A DNA stretch of 64,000 bases from Chloroflexota bacterium (GTDB lineage: Bacteria; Chloroflexota; Anaerolineae; Caldilineales; Caldilineaceae), in contig QEUW01000001.1 in NCBI GenBank assembly GCA_003577005.1, positions 1-64,000 of the forward strand, in the 5' to 3' direction. This document shows positions 34,016-43,650 of the stretch, piece by piece. Each line of letters starts with the position of its first letter. Position 1 is the stretch's first letter. Position numbers and translations under genes: made by a program. The notes below the pieces were generated by a model. That model did no database searches, was not told the origin of the DNA, and worked only from the letters and a program-made list of their open reading frames with translations.

Positions 34016-35143
34016 CTAATGATGATGCGACGTCGCATAATGGTGCGCCAGCAGGTCGGCGCCAAAGTCATCCTCCGGGTCGCGCCAGACCGAGTGGATA
34101 TGGTTGGCGCCGTTTTGTGTATTGTCATACTCTACCAGGAAGCGCGGGCCCTGGAGCCGGTAATAGTGAGGCTGGCGCCGTTCCAACCCGCCGGCCCAGG
34201 CAAAGTGGATGCCGTCGACGCCGCGCTGCTGGAGCTTGTTCAGTTCGATCTCGGCCAGCTCTTCGGGCATGCGGTGGATATAATCGCCAATGAGCGCCAG
34301 CAAGAGCTCGCGCTGGGCCGGAGTCATGTTGGCGGCGGCAATGCCCTGGGGTGTCGAGGAATAGCGTACCACTTCCAGATCGGCCAGAGTAACGCCCCGT
34401 TCCTCACAAAAGCGTTGCATCGTCGGGAACTGTTCGGCGACGGCGACCGGGTCGTCGATGCCAGGGGTGGGCCAGGGCATAGCGCCCTCCACGACATAGG
34501 GGCGGTTGAGCTGCACCAGGTCGGGCGGGGCGACGGGTGTCAGCAACGCCTGAGCCTGTTGTTCCTCGGACAGGTTATGCACCAGCTCGCGTGCCAGGTC
34601 TTCGATGCCAGCGAGCGGGCGCAGCGTGTAGTTGCCGATGAGCGGCGCCTCTGCCCGGTTGGCGCCAAAGAAGGTAGGGGTCGGCGCCACAATCTGCCCG
34701 CCAACGATGGTGTAATTGAGCGAAATGTGGTGCCCCTCGAAACGCCACCCCCACGGCTTTTGGGCGTCGGGCTGGCCAAAGATAGTCACATAGTAGAGTA
34801 GCACATCTCGCCACCAGAGCTGTGTCGTCCACCCTTCGAGGCCATCGAGCGTTGTCTCCAGCCCCATGATGGTGGACGCCGTCACCCAACCGGGACGGCT
34901 GAGGCCGGTCATGATCAGCCGTTGGGCCAGCCGCTGTTGTTTGCGATCCATTTCGCCCAAGGGTAATCCCCGGCGCGGCGTCGGTGTGTAATGCCAGGTG
35001 GTGCGTTCAGTCTCGTCGGCAAAGTCGAGTTGCGCCTTTGCGCGCTGGTCGGTGGAGAGGGCGGCCAGAAAATCGTTGGCTGCTTCACCCATCCGCTGAA
35101 CCACTGCGCGGGCGGCGGCGCCCACAGGACGGTCGGTGTTCAT
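34016..35143 (-). CDS. DUF3500 family protein
   Basis: 375 residues. The family pattern is clear: ANDFLAALSTDQRAKAQLDF, DETERTTWHYTPTPRRGLPL, YYVTIFGQPDAQKPWGWRFE, GHHISLNYTIVGGQIVAPTP and FHFAWAGGLE-like segments near the end (GIHFAWAGGLERRQPHYYRL). The two His-rich blocks (WRFEGHHISLN, HYYRLQGPRFLVEYDNTQN) suggest a metal site, but no activity is established for this family. There is no signal peptide here. It lies between serine hydrolase and xylitol-type dehydrogenase genes on one strand. Confidence 0.85.
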   Translation of the reverse strand: MNTDRPVGAAARAVVQRMGEAANDFLAALSTDQRAKAQLDFADETERTTWHYTPTPRRGLPLGEMDRKQQRLAQRLIMTGLSRPGWVTASTIMGLETTLDGLEGWTTQLWWRDVLLYYVTIFGQPDAQKPWGWRFEGHHISLNYTIVGGQIVAPTPTFFGANRAEAPLIGNYTLRPLAGIEDLARELVHNLSEEQQAQALLTPVAPPDLVQLNRPYVVEGAMPWPTPGIDDPVAVAEQFPTMQRFCEERGVTLADLEVVRYSSTPQGIAAANMTPAQRELLLALIGDYIHRMPEELAEIELNKLQQRGVDGIHFAWAGGLERRQPHYYRLQGPRFLVEYDNTQNGANHIHSVWRDPEDDFGADLLAHHYATSHHH

Positions 35144-35292
35144 TACGCTGATCCTTTCTCAACAGTTGTTGACTTATTGGCGAGGGAAATCGTCGGCTTG
35201 AGCGCCTTTTCGCATCACGCCGGTACGAGAGCAAGCGCCAAAAGCGGACACGCAGCTGGAGCGCCGGTTCCATCAAGCAGACGGGCTCAACG

Positions 35293-36336
<1,044 letters not shown>

Positions 36337-36369
36337 AAATTCCTTCCTCTCGGTAGGGTTCGTTACAAT

Positions 36370-36399
36370 AGTATACGCCGCCGATTTGTTTCCCGTCAA
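36370..36399 (-). promoter_or_regulatory. Promoter of the xylitol-type dehydrogenase operon
   Basis: On the minus strand TTGACG (36399-36394) and TATACT (36375-36370) are separated by 18 bases, about 35 bases upstream of the start codon at 36336. No operator symmetry was recognised. Confidence 0.55.
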
Positions 36400-36542
36400 A
36401 CGGCTTGCTGCCACGGGGTGTGTCCAGAATTGGGACGAGAATGTGGCGGCAAGCTGGCATCTTGCTAACGGCGACAACGAACCGGCGAGCCGCAAGCGTA
36501 CCCAATATGAGCGACTTTCAGCAGAGCATCTTGGAGACTATC

Positions 36543-37274
36543 ATGAGTTTACGTGGCAAGACAGCCCTCATTACCGGTGGGGGAACCGGCATCGGCCAGG
36601 CTATCGCCCAAGCGTATGCTACGGCAGGCGCCACGGTCGTCATCACTGGGCGGCGCGAGGAGAAGTTGAAAGAGACGGTCGCCGCCATCGGTGGGGCCAA
36701 CCCGGTGCATGCCTACCCGGCCGACGTCGCCGACCGGGACCAGGTCGGTGCGCTGGTGGATTGGGCCAACCAGCAGTTCGGCCAGATCGACATCCTGGTC
36801 AACAATGCCGGTGTCAACGTAGTCAAGCGGCAGGTAGCTGAACTGACGCCCGAGGCGTGGAACTATATCATGGATGTTGGGGCCACGGGCGTCTTCAACA
36901 CCATCCACGCCGTGCTGCCGCAGATGCGCAGCCGTCAGGATGGACTGATCATCTTGATCTCGTCGCTCTCCGGTGTGCGCCCGTCGCCCCTCGGCGGCGC
37001 GGCCTATAGTGCTGCCAAACAGGCCGCCAGCGCACTGATGAAGGTGCTGGCCGTCGAAGAAAAGGACAACGGCATCCGCGCCACCATCATTGCGCCGGGT
37101 GAGGTCAACACGCCGCTGCTCGATGAGCGCCCCGTCAAAGTGAGCGACGAGCACAAGGCGCGCATTCTCCAGCCGGCCGATGTGGCTGCGGCCGCCCTCT
37201 TCGTCGCCACGCTGCCTCCGCACGCCCATGTGCCCGAACTATTGATCAAACCGGTGACACAGTTGTTTGTGTAG
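36543..37274 (+). CDS. Short-chain dehydrogenase/reductase
   Basis: 243 residues. TALITGGGTGIGQAIAQAYA is the cofactor motif, followed by NNAGVN, a catalytic Ser in LISSLSGVRP and YSAAKQAASALM (YxxxK). The end (PELLIKPVTQLFV) resembles 3-oxoacyl-ACP reductase/serine dehydrogenase-like YdfG members. ATG 36543 follows TTGGAGAC; the frame open above it is not coding. It is divergent from the xylitol-type dehydrogenase. The stop codon TAG (37272-37274) is immediately joined to a GGTGC-type repeat. Confidence 0.92.
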   Translation: MSLRGKTALITGGGTGIGQAIAQAYATAGATVVITGRREEKLKETVAAIGGANPVHAYPADVADRDQVGALVDWANQQFGQIDILVNNAGVNVVKRQVAELTPEAWNYIMDVGATGVFNTIHAVLPQMRSRQDGLIILISSLSGVRPSPLGGAAYSAAKQAASALMKVLAVEEKDNGIRATIIAPGEVNTPLLDERPVKVSDEHKARILQPADVAAAALFVATLPPHAHVPELLIKPVTQLFV

Positions 37275-37340
37275 GTGCGTTGCACGCGCAGCGTGCGATG
37301 CACCTCCTGGGCCAGTGGGTTACACACAGGTGCATCGCAC
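37273..37340. repeat. Three-arm GGTGC-type repeat, copy 4
   Basis: Arm A AGGTGCGTTGCACGC (37273-37287), arm B GCGTGCGATGCACCT (37291-37305) and arm C AGGTGCATCGCAC (37328-37340). B pairs with A at 13 of 15 positions, or with C perfectly over 13 bases, so two exclusive hairpins are possible. It starts within the stop codon of the SDR gene and lies about 100 bases upstream of the VWA gene. Confidence 0.8.
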
Positions 37341-37443
37341 CGGAGCAGGCGGAACAATTGGTGGGCATGGCCCGTCCCACAGGTGTAAACTGGCATCCAT
37401 CGGGCTGAGGGATCCTCTGCCCGCCACACCAAAGGGGGCACCT

Positions 37444-39669
37444 ATGTACACAAATCTGCGGGCCAATTTGTTACTGCGCAGCTTGTTTTTCCTGCTAGCC
37501 ATACTACTCGTAAGTTCATCAGCGCCATCCACGTACGCGCAAGGGATCATCATCGATCCCCCTCTCCCACCGGCGCCAACGCCGCTGCTGACGGCGATCA
37601 CGATTGCGCAACATAAGGTCGAGGCTGTGATCGACGGGCCGGTGGCCAACGTCCATGTGACACAAGTGTTTCGCAACGATACCGGTCGAACGGTCGAAGG
37701 GGTCTACATCTTCCCGCTGCCATCCGATGCGGCTGTGAGCGACTTCCAGATGACCGTCGATGGGCAGGTGTTGGAAGGCAAGCTCCTGAACAAAGACGAG
37801 GCGCGGCGCATCTATGAAGAGATCGTGCGTCGCCAACGCGACCCGGCCTTGCTTGAATATATCGGTCGCAACCTCTTTCAGACCAGCGTCTTTCCCATCC
37901 CCGCGGGCGCCAGCCGGACGCTTGAATTGACCTACACACAGGTCATTGGGCAGCGAGCGGGACTTTACGAGTTCGTCTATCCGCTGCGTACGCACCAGTA
38001 TGGCGCCAGACCGGTGGAATCACTGTCGATCACAATCGAGCTGCGCAACCAGCCTGGCCTACGCACGGTCTACAGCCCCCACTATGCTGTGCGTATCGAT
38101 CGGGGGGAGGAAGACGACAGCGCCATTGTCGGCTATGAGGCAAACAATGTACAGCCTGAGCAAGATTTTGCGCTTCTCTTTGGCGTAGACAAGAACGCCA
38201 TCGGGCTCAACGTGCTGAGCTATAAACCTGCCGGCGAGGATGGCTATTTTATCTTGCTGGCGGCGCCTGGAATCGACGTGGCCCCGAGCGAAGTTGTGGC
38301 ACGTGACCTGGTGCTGGTGCTCGATGTCTCCGGGTCGATGCAAGGGCAGAAGATTGCCCAGGCGCGCGAGGCGGCTCGCTATCTCGTCGACCAGCTCCAC
38401 CCGGAGGATCGCTTCAACCTAATTGCCTTTAGCACGGGCGTCCGCCTCTGGCAGAACGAGTTGCAGCCCGCCAATGAGCAAGGTCGTAAGGCCGCTCATG
38501 CCTGGATCGACCGGCTCGAGGCGAGCGGCTCGACCGATATCAACCGTGCCCTGCTTGAAGGACTGGCGCAGTTCACCGGTGCCGGCAACAGTACGCGGCC
38601 GGCCTATATGCTCTTTGTGACCGATGGCCTCCCCACAATGGGTGAAGTCGAGCCAGAGCGCATCCTCAACAACACGCTCAACAACCGGCCCGACCGCACA
38701 ATTCGCCTCTTCACCTTTGGCGTCGGCTATGATGTCAACACCGATCTGTTGGACACATTGAGTCGCGAGTTGGGCGGGCGCAGCAGTTACGTTCAGCCCG
38801 AAGAGGCTATCGACGAAAAGATTGGTCAATTTTACGAGGGTATCAGTACTCCCGTACTAGTTGACATTTCGCTGAATTTTGGTACTGTTGTGACAGTGGA
38901 TGAACTCTATCCTTACCCGCTGCCCGATCTCTTTGCTGGCGACCAGTTGGTGGTGGTGGGGCGCTACCGCAACGGCGGTCCCCTCACGGTGACGCTGCGG
39001 GGCACGGCCAACGGCGAGCGGTTGACCTACCAATATCCAGGCCGGCAACTGGCTACCGCTGGCGGGGACCCGTTTGTCGCCCGCTTGTGGGCCACACGCA
39101 AAATCGGCGTCCTGCTCGACCAGGTTCGCCGAAGTGGGCCACTTCAGGAGTTGGTGGATGAGATCGTCAAGCTGAGCCTCCAATTTGGGATCGTGACGCC
39201 TTACACTTCTTATCTCGTGCTAGAGCCAGAGATCGCTGAGGGAGCGACAGCGCCGGCCCAGGAGGCGAGACTCTACAGCCTTCGAGACCAGGCGGATGAT
39301 GAGGTACGGGAGAGTGTGGCAGCGGCAGCAGCGGCGCCGGCCAGCGGTGAAGCTGCCGTGGCTGCCAGTGAGGTACGCAGCGAGCTGGCCAACGCCGCTA
39401 ATATTCGCGAGACGGCGGGCGTGCGCTATGTCAACGGCAAGACCTTTGTCCGTCAGGCGCAGGTGGAGGGGGTCGACGGTCGTCTATACGACCTTTGGGT
39501 GGACACCACCTACAGCGAGAAGATGAAGGTGGAAACCGTGCTCTTTGGCAGTACACGGTACTTTGCACTGCTCCGCCAACCCGAAATGGCTGCCTGGCTT
39601 GCCATTTCGCCGGAACTGGTGATCGTTGTTGGGCCGAACGAGGCAGTACGCGTGACGACGGTAGAGTAA
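37444..39669 (+). CDS. Secreted VIT and von Willebrand A domain protein
   Basis: 741 residues. A signal peptide (about 1-30, ending SSAPSTYAQG) is followed by a VIT domain (about 45-165, VANVHVTQVFRNDTGRTVEG, FPLPSDAAVSDFQMTVDGQV) and a VWA domain (about 290-460) with the MIDAS motif VLDVSGSMQGQK, a downstream Thr and FVTDGLPTMGEVE. A C-terminal all-beta part ends the protein. No sortase motif or second membrane helix is seen. Inter-alpha-trypsin-inhibitor-like proteins of this type bind proteins at the cell surface. ATG 37444 follows AAAGGGGG; the frame upstream covers the GGTGC repeat. Confidence 0.92.
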   Translation: MYTNLRANLLLRSLFFLLAILLVSSSAPSTYAQGIIIDPPLPPAPTPLLTAITIAQHKVEAVIDGPVANVHVTQVFRNDTGRTVEGVYIFPLPSDAAVSDFQMTVDGQVLEGKLLNKDEARRIYEEIVRRQRDPALLEYIGRNLFQTSVFPIPAGASRTLELTYTQVIGQRAGLYEFVYPLRTHQYGARPVESLSITIELRNQPGLRTVYSPHYAVRIDRGEEDDSAIVGYEANNVQPEQDFALLFGVDKNAIGLNVLSYKPAGEDGYFILLAAPGIDVAPSEVVARDLVLVLDVSGSMQGQKIAQAREAARYLVDQLHPEDRFNLIAFSTGVRLWQNELQPANEQGRKAAHAWIDRLEASGSTDINRALLEGLAQFTGAGNSTRPAYMLFVTDGLPTMGEVEPERILNNTLNNRPDRTIRLFTFGVGYDVNTDLLDTLSRELGGRSSYVQPEEAIDEKIGQFYEGISTPVLVDISLNFGTVVTVDELYPYPLPDLFAGDQLVVVGRYRNGGPLTVTLRGTANGERLTYQYPGRQLATAGGDPFVARLWATRKIGVLLDQVRRSGPLQELVDEIVKLSLQFGIVTPYTSYLVLEPEIAEGATAPAQEARLYSLRDQADDEVRESVAAAAAAPASGEAAVAASEVRSELANAANIRETAGVRYVNGKTFVRQAQVEGVDGRLYDLWVDTTYSEKMKVETVLFGSTRYFALLRQPEMAAWLAISPELVIVVGPNEAVRVTTVE

Positions 39670-39719
39670 GCGACGCGGCTAGCGGAAGCGGGTTCAAGCG
39701 TCCAGGTCGCTCTTACCCC

Positions 39720-39751
39720 TGGGAACGCCGTCGGAACACGCGGCGTTCCCA
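39720..39751 (+). terminator. 11-bp hairpin after the VWA gene
   Basis: TGGGAACGCCG (39720-39730) and its exact complement (39741-39751) around 10 bases. It lies 50 bases beyond the stop codon, followed by AATCTGAATAATG without a T-run. Probably a terminator or 3'-end stabiliser. Confidence 0.6.
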
Positions 39752-40292
39752 ATCTGAATAATGAGGTTGTAAGATGGCGACTGTCAGGCTGGCATTGTCA
39801 AGATATGTTGCCTCCCCATATCCACAAGCGTATGCATCCTTACAGCCTCTACTACCCTTTTCTATGCACACTGGGGAACAGGCAGTCTAGAAAATTCGTT
39901 CATGTTGATAATCCACATCAACGGGAGGATGTACTAAAGTAGTATCCTATGGCAGCATCGTACCAATAAATCGTTGACACGTTCCATCTAACCGGTGGTG
40001 CTACCACCTTGTTTGCCGAATGTAGAGGATTGTGCTATACTATCAACCACTGGTTCGCCTAGTCCAACAACAGTGACGAGTTGTAGACGAAGTGCATGTT
40101 GTACTTCAGCGGCGTGATTCGTAGTTCCCCAAATACAGGTTCCCTCAGACGCCTGTATTGTCACGCTAAAGTACCAGGGTGGAGGGGCTAACCAGCTACT
40201 GGTTGGCCCATTTTGTCTCTCGTACGGGCGTAGAAACCGCGGTTTGAGTTCCCTCCCCGGTTTCAATTGTTCCATCAAGAGGTGTTTCATCT
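39752..40292. other. Long non-coding gap with the leader of the prkA operon
   Basis: It is about 540 bases without a convincing gene. A promoter lies at 40013-40041. Downstream of it about 245 bases of leader contain several stems: GAAGT-ACTTC at about 40086-40106, TACAGG-CCTGTA at about 40133-40156, GGCTAACCAG-CTGGTTGGCC at about 40186-40208, and the palindrome AACCGCGGTTT near 40235. A minus-strand frame (39988-40290) crosses all these features and has no motifs. Confidence 0.6.
40013..40041 (+). promoter_or_regulatory. Extended -10 promoter of prkA operon
   Basis: TTGCCG (40013-40018), 17 bases, then TATACT (40036-40041) preceded by TGC, which makes an extended -10. The start of transcription would be near 40048 and the untranslated leader about 245 bases long, unusually long for this window. 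Confidence 0.6.
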
Positions 40293-42347
40293 ATGAATCC
40301 GACCATCCAGGCGAATGGGCACAGCCTCATTGAGGCAGTGCGTGAGCTTATGGACGTACGATCTTTCCGTGACCACCACTGGGAAGGCTCGTTCGCCGAC
40401 TATCTCGACATCGTTAAGCGAAACCCGAAAGTCGCGCGTAGCGCGTACCAGCGTATCTACGATATGATCATGTCGTACGGATACGAAACCTACACGCAGT
40501 TCCGGGAAGAGCTCATTCACTATCACTTCTTTGATGATCCTTTCGATAACGGCGCCGACGCCGTCTTTGGCTTGGACCGCCAACTGATGGACCTGGTCCA
40601 GGTTTTCCAGTCTGCTGCGCGTGGGTACGGCACCGAACGCCGTGTTCTGCTGTTACATGGCCCGGTTGGCAGCTCCAAAAGCACCATCGTACGCCTGCTC
40701 AAAAAGGGCTTACAAGCGTACTCGGCCACCGAAGAAGGCGCGCTTTATACCCTTGTTTGGGATACCGAAGATGGTCCTATGGAATGTCCCATGCATGAGG
40801 AGCCGCTGCATCTGATCCCGCCCGCAGTCCGGCCTACCGTATTGGCGGATCTCAACGAGAATAACATCTCCGAATACCGGATAGCCATCACCGGCGATCT
40901 CTGCCCGGCCTGCCGCCATGTCTTTCGCACCCTGATGGAGCACCATCAGGGCGACTGGTCCAAGGTGATCGAACACATCAAGGTAAAGCGTCTGATCCTC
41001 TCTGAGCAAGACCGGATCGGCATCGGCACGTTCCAGCCAAAAGACGAGAAGAACCAGGATTCCACCGAGCTAACCGGCGATATCAATTACCGTAAAATCG
41101 CTGAATATGGTTCGGACTCGGACCCGCGTGCGTTCAACTTCGACGGCGAACTCAACATTGCCAATCGTGGCATTGTAGAGTTTGTCGAGTTGCTCAAACT
41201 GGATGTGGCCTTTCTCTACGACCTGTTGACTGCCTCGCAAGAGCATAAGATCAAACCCAAGAAGTTTGCACAGACAGACATCGATGAGGTGATCATTGGT
41301 CATACCAATGAGCCGGAGTATCGCAAGTTGCTAGCCAACGAATACATGGAGGCGCTACGCGACCGCACGGTCAAGATCGATATCCCCTATGTTACCCGTT
41401 TCCGCGACGAAGTGCAGATCTACGAACGCGACTTCAACAACCGCACCGTCTTGGGCAAACACATTGCTCCTCACACGCTTGAACTGGCGGCCATGTGGGC
41501 AGTCGTTACTCGCATGGAGGAGCCCAAACATGCCGGCTTGACACTCTTGCAGAAGCTCAAACTCTATGACGGTCGCTCACTACCCGGCTTTACCGAAGAT
41601 GCTGTGCGCGAGCTCAAGTCGGTCGCCTCGCAAGAAGGGATGCAGGGCATTTCGCCGCGCTATATCCAGGACAAACTCTCAAATGCCCTGGTGGCGCACG
41701 GTGCGATGGGCTGTCTCAACCCCTTTGTTGTGCTGCGGGAGCTGGAGGCGGGCCTCAGGCACCACTCACTCATCACCAACGAGCGTGATCGAGAGCGTTA
41801 TGCCCTGTTGCTCAATGATGTGCGGCAGGAATATGATGAGATCGTCAAGAATGAGGTACAGCGGGCCATCACAGCAGACGAGTCGGCCATCTCCCGACTG
41901 GCTGCCAACTACATCGATAACGTCAAGGCCTATACGCTGCGGCAGAAAGTGAAGAATCCCTTCACCGGCCGCGACGAAGAGCCCGACGAACGGCTGATGC
42001 GCTCCATCGAGAAGAAGATCGACATCCCCGAAAGTCGCAAAGATGATTTCCGCCGCGAGATCATGAACTATATCGGTGCGTTGGCGATCGACGGCAAGAA
42101 GTTCGAGTGGAATTCCAATGAGCGGTTGCGCAAGGCGCTCGAACTCAAGCTCTTTGAAGACCAGAAGGACAGCATCAAGCTGACCAGCCTGGTCAGCAGC
42201 GTCATCGATCAGGAGACGCAGGAGAAGATCGATGTGGTGAAGGCCCGGCTGATCAAGAACTACGGCTACTGCGACATCTGCGCCACGGATGTGCTCAACT
42301 ATGTGGCAAGCATCTTTGCCCGCGGCGACGTAAAGGCGACGCAGTGA
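40293..42347 (+). CDS. prkA: PrkA-type serine protein kinase
   Basis: 684 residues, homologue of B. subtilis PrkA and E. coli YeaG. AAA-type N-terminal part with Walker [21 protein letters not shown] (about 112-131), several family blocks ([50 protein letters not shown], [20 protein letters not shown]) and the C-terminal PrkA domain (about 430-684). Works with YhbH/YeaH and SpoVR/YcgB in nitrogen-starvation and sporulation-linked signalling. ATG 40293 follows AAGAGGTG. First gene of a three-gene operon behind a long structured leader. A heptad-word repeat starts at its stop codon. Confidence 0.97.
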   Translation: MNPTIQANGHSLIEAVRELMDVRSFRDHHWEGSFADYLDIVKRNPKVARSAYQRIYDMIMSYGYETYTQFREELIHYHFFDDPFDNGADAVFGLDRQLMDLVQVFQSAARGYGTERRVLLLHGPVGSSKSTIVRLLKKGLQAYSATEEGALYTLVWDTEDGPMECPMHEEPLHLIPPAVRPTVLADLNENNISEYRIAITGDLCPACRHVFRTLMEHHQGDWSKVIEHIKVKRLILSEQDRIGIGTFQPKDEKNQDSTELTGDINYRKIAEYGSDSDPRAFNFDGELNIANRGIVEFVELLKLDVAFLYDLLTASQEHKIKPKKFAQTDIDEVIIGHTNEPEYRKLLANEYMEALRDRTVKIDIPYVTRFRDEVQIYERDFNNRTVLGKHIAPHTLELAAMWAVVTRMEEPKHAGLTLLQKLKLYDGRSLPGFTEDAVRELKSVASQEGMQGISPRYIQDKLSNALVAHGAMGCLNPFVVLRELEAGLRHHSLITNERDRERYALLLNDVRQEYDEIVKNEVQRAITADESAISRLAANYIDNVKAYTLRQKVKNPFTGRDEEPDERLMRSIEKKIDIPESRKDDFRREIMNYIGALAIDGKKFEWNSNERLRKALELKLFEDQKDSIKLTSLVSSVIDQETQEKIDVVKARLIKNYGYCDICATDVLNYVASIFARGDVKATQ

Positions 42348-42407
42348 TGCGTGATGCGTAATGCGTGATGCGTAACTCAGCTATCACGGATTACGCATCA
42401 CGTATTA
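42345..42407. repeat. Heptamer-word hairpin between prkA and yhbH
   Basis: From the prkA stop codon the sequence reads TGATGCG-TGATGCG-TAATGCG-TGATGCG-TAA, four 7-base words. TAATGCGTGATGCGTAA (42359-42375) pairs with TTACGCATCACGTATTA (42391-42407) with one mismatch. The first word contains the stop codon itself. Confidence 0.85.
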
Positions 42408-42443
42408 GCTTGTTGATAATACTCGTTCATCGAGAGCCACATT

Positions 42444-43541
42444 ATGTCTCACATTGAACAAGATACTTCCCGCTATCGAGAGATCGTACGCGGGAAGATC
42501 AAGCAGAATCTGCGCCGGTATATGACCGACGGCCAGCTCATTGGGCGCCAGGGCAAAGACCTGGTGCGTATTCCGGTGCCTCAGGTCGATCTGCCCCATT
42601 TTACCTTTGGCAAGATGGGCAGTGGCGGCGTAGGTCAGGGGCCCGGCCAGCCGGGCGATATTCTCAGCCCCGGCCAGCCGGGCGACGGCGAAGGTGGAGC
42701 CGGTGAGGCGCCGGGCCAGCACATCCTGGAAGCCGAAATTTCCATCGATGAACTGGTGCAGATGCTGGCCGAGGAGTTGGAGCTGCCGCGCATCGAACCC
42801 AAAGGCAAGAAGAACATCCAGACCGATGTCACGCGCTACACCGACATCCGCAAGGTAGGGCCTGAATCACTCCGCCACTTCAAGCGGACCTACCGGGAGG
42901 CGCTCAAACGGCAGATCATGTCGGGCGAGTATGACCCCCGGCGGCCTGTGATCGTGCCCGTACGTGAAGATCGCCGCTACCGCTCGTACGAGACGAAGCC
43001 GGTGCCCGAGTCGAATGCCGTTATCATCTATATGATGGATGTCTCGGGCTCCATGGGCGAGCGAGAGAAGCGGTTGGTGCGCATGACAGCATTCTGGATC
43101 GATGCCTGGCTCAAGAACAACTACCGCAACGTCCACCGTCGCTATATCGTCCACGACGCCGCCGCCACCGAAGTAGACGAGGAGACCTTCTACCACCTCC
43201 ACCAGAGCGGTGGCACCAAGATCTCGTCGGCGCTACACGTTTGCGAACAACTGCTCCAGACCCAATATTCACCCAACGACTGGAATATCTATCTCTTCCA
43301 GTTCTCTGATGGCGACAACTTTGCCAGTGATAATGACCGTGCGCTGGAGATCATCCAACACGCCCTGCTACCGGCAGCTAATCTCTATTGCTATGGTCAG
43401 GTCGACCAGCGTCATTATAGCGATTCCTTTCTCGAAGTACTCTCTGATCTAGGTGAGATGGAAAACCTGGTCATGACGCGCATCCCCAACGATGATGCGA
43501 TCTACGATGCCATCAAGGAATTTCTCGGTAAAGGCAAGTAA
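42444..43541 (+). CDS. yhbH: YhbH/YeaH family protein with VWA-like domain (DUF444)
   Basis: 365 residues. The N-terminal part includes IEQDTSRYREIVRGKIKQNL and VRIPVPQVDLPHFTFG, then a Gly/Pro-rich hinge (about 60-95, GPGQPGDILSPGQPGDGEGG), then a helical block and a VWA domain from about 190 with the metal site VIIYMMDVSGSMGEREKRLV. Partner of PrkA: the two genes are nearly always adjacent. Stop codon TAA is the first three bases of another heptad-word repeat. Confidence 0.95.
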   Translation: MSHIEQDTSRYREIVRGKIKQNLRRYMTDGQLIGRQGKDLVRIPVPQVDLPHFTFGKMGSGGVGQGPGQPGDILSPGQPGDGEGGAGEAPGQHILEAEISIDELVQMLAEELELPRIEPKGKKNIQTDVTRYTDIRKVGPESLRHFKRTYREALKRQIMSGEYDPRRPVIVPVREDRRYRSYETKPVPESNAVIIYMMDVSGSMGEREKRLVRMTAFWIDAWLKNNYRNVHRRYIVHDAAATEVDEETFYHLHQSGGTKISSALHVCEQLLQTQYSPNDWNIYLFQFSDGDNFASDNDRALEIIQHALLPAANLYCYGQVDQRHYSDSFLEVLSDLGEMENLVMTRIPNDDAIYDAIKEFLGKGK

Positions 43542-43639
43542 TGGTCAATTGTCAATGGTAAATTATCAATTGTTAAGGTCGGCTGCCAGACAACGGTGCC
43601 ATTAACAACTGACCGTTGACAATTCACCGTTGACAATTA
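43539..43639. repeat. Heptamer-word hairpin between yhbH and spoVR
   Basis: Left: TGGTCAA-TTGTCAA-TGGTAAA-TTATCAA-TTGTTAA (43542-43576), five 7-base words directly after the stop codon. Right: TTAACAA-CTGACCG-TTGACAA-TTCACCG-TTGACAA-TTA (43602-43639), also 7-base words. The arms are complementary in part, with indels at word borders. Confidence 0.85.
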
Positions 43640-43650
43640 GAAGGGGGGTT

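Noticed and set aside
39988..40290. 100-codon minus-strand open frame in front of prkA
   Set aside because: It overlaps the promoter and structured leader of prkA, has no family motif and would be antisense to the operon leader.
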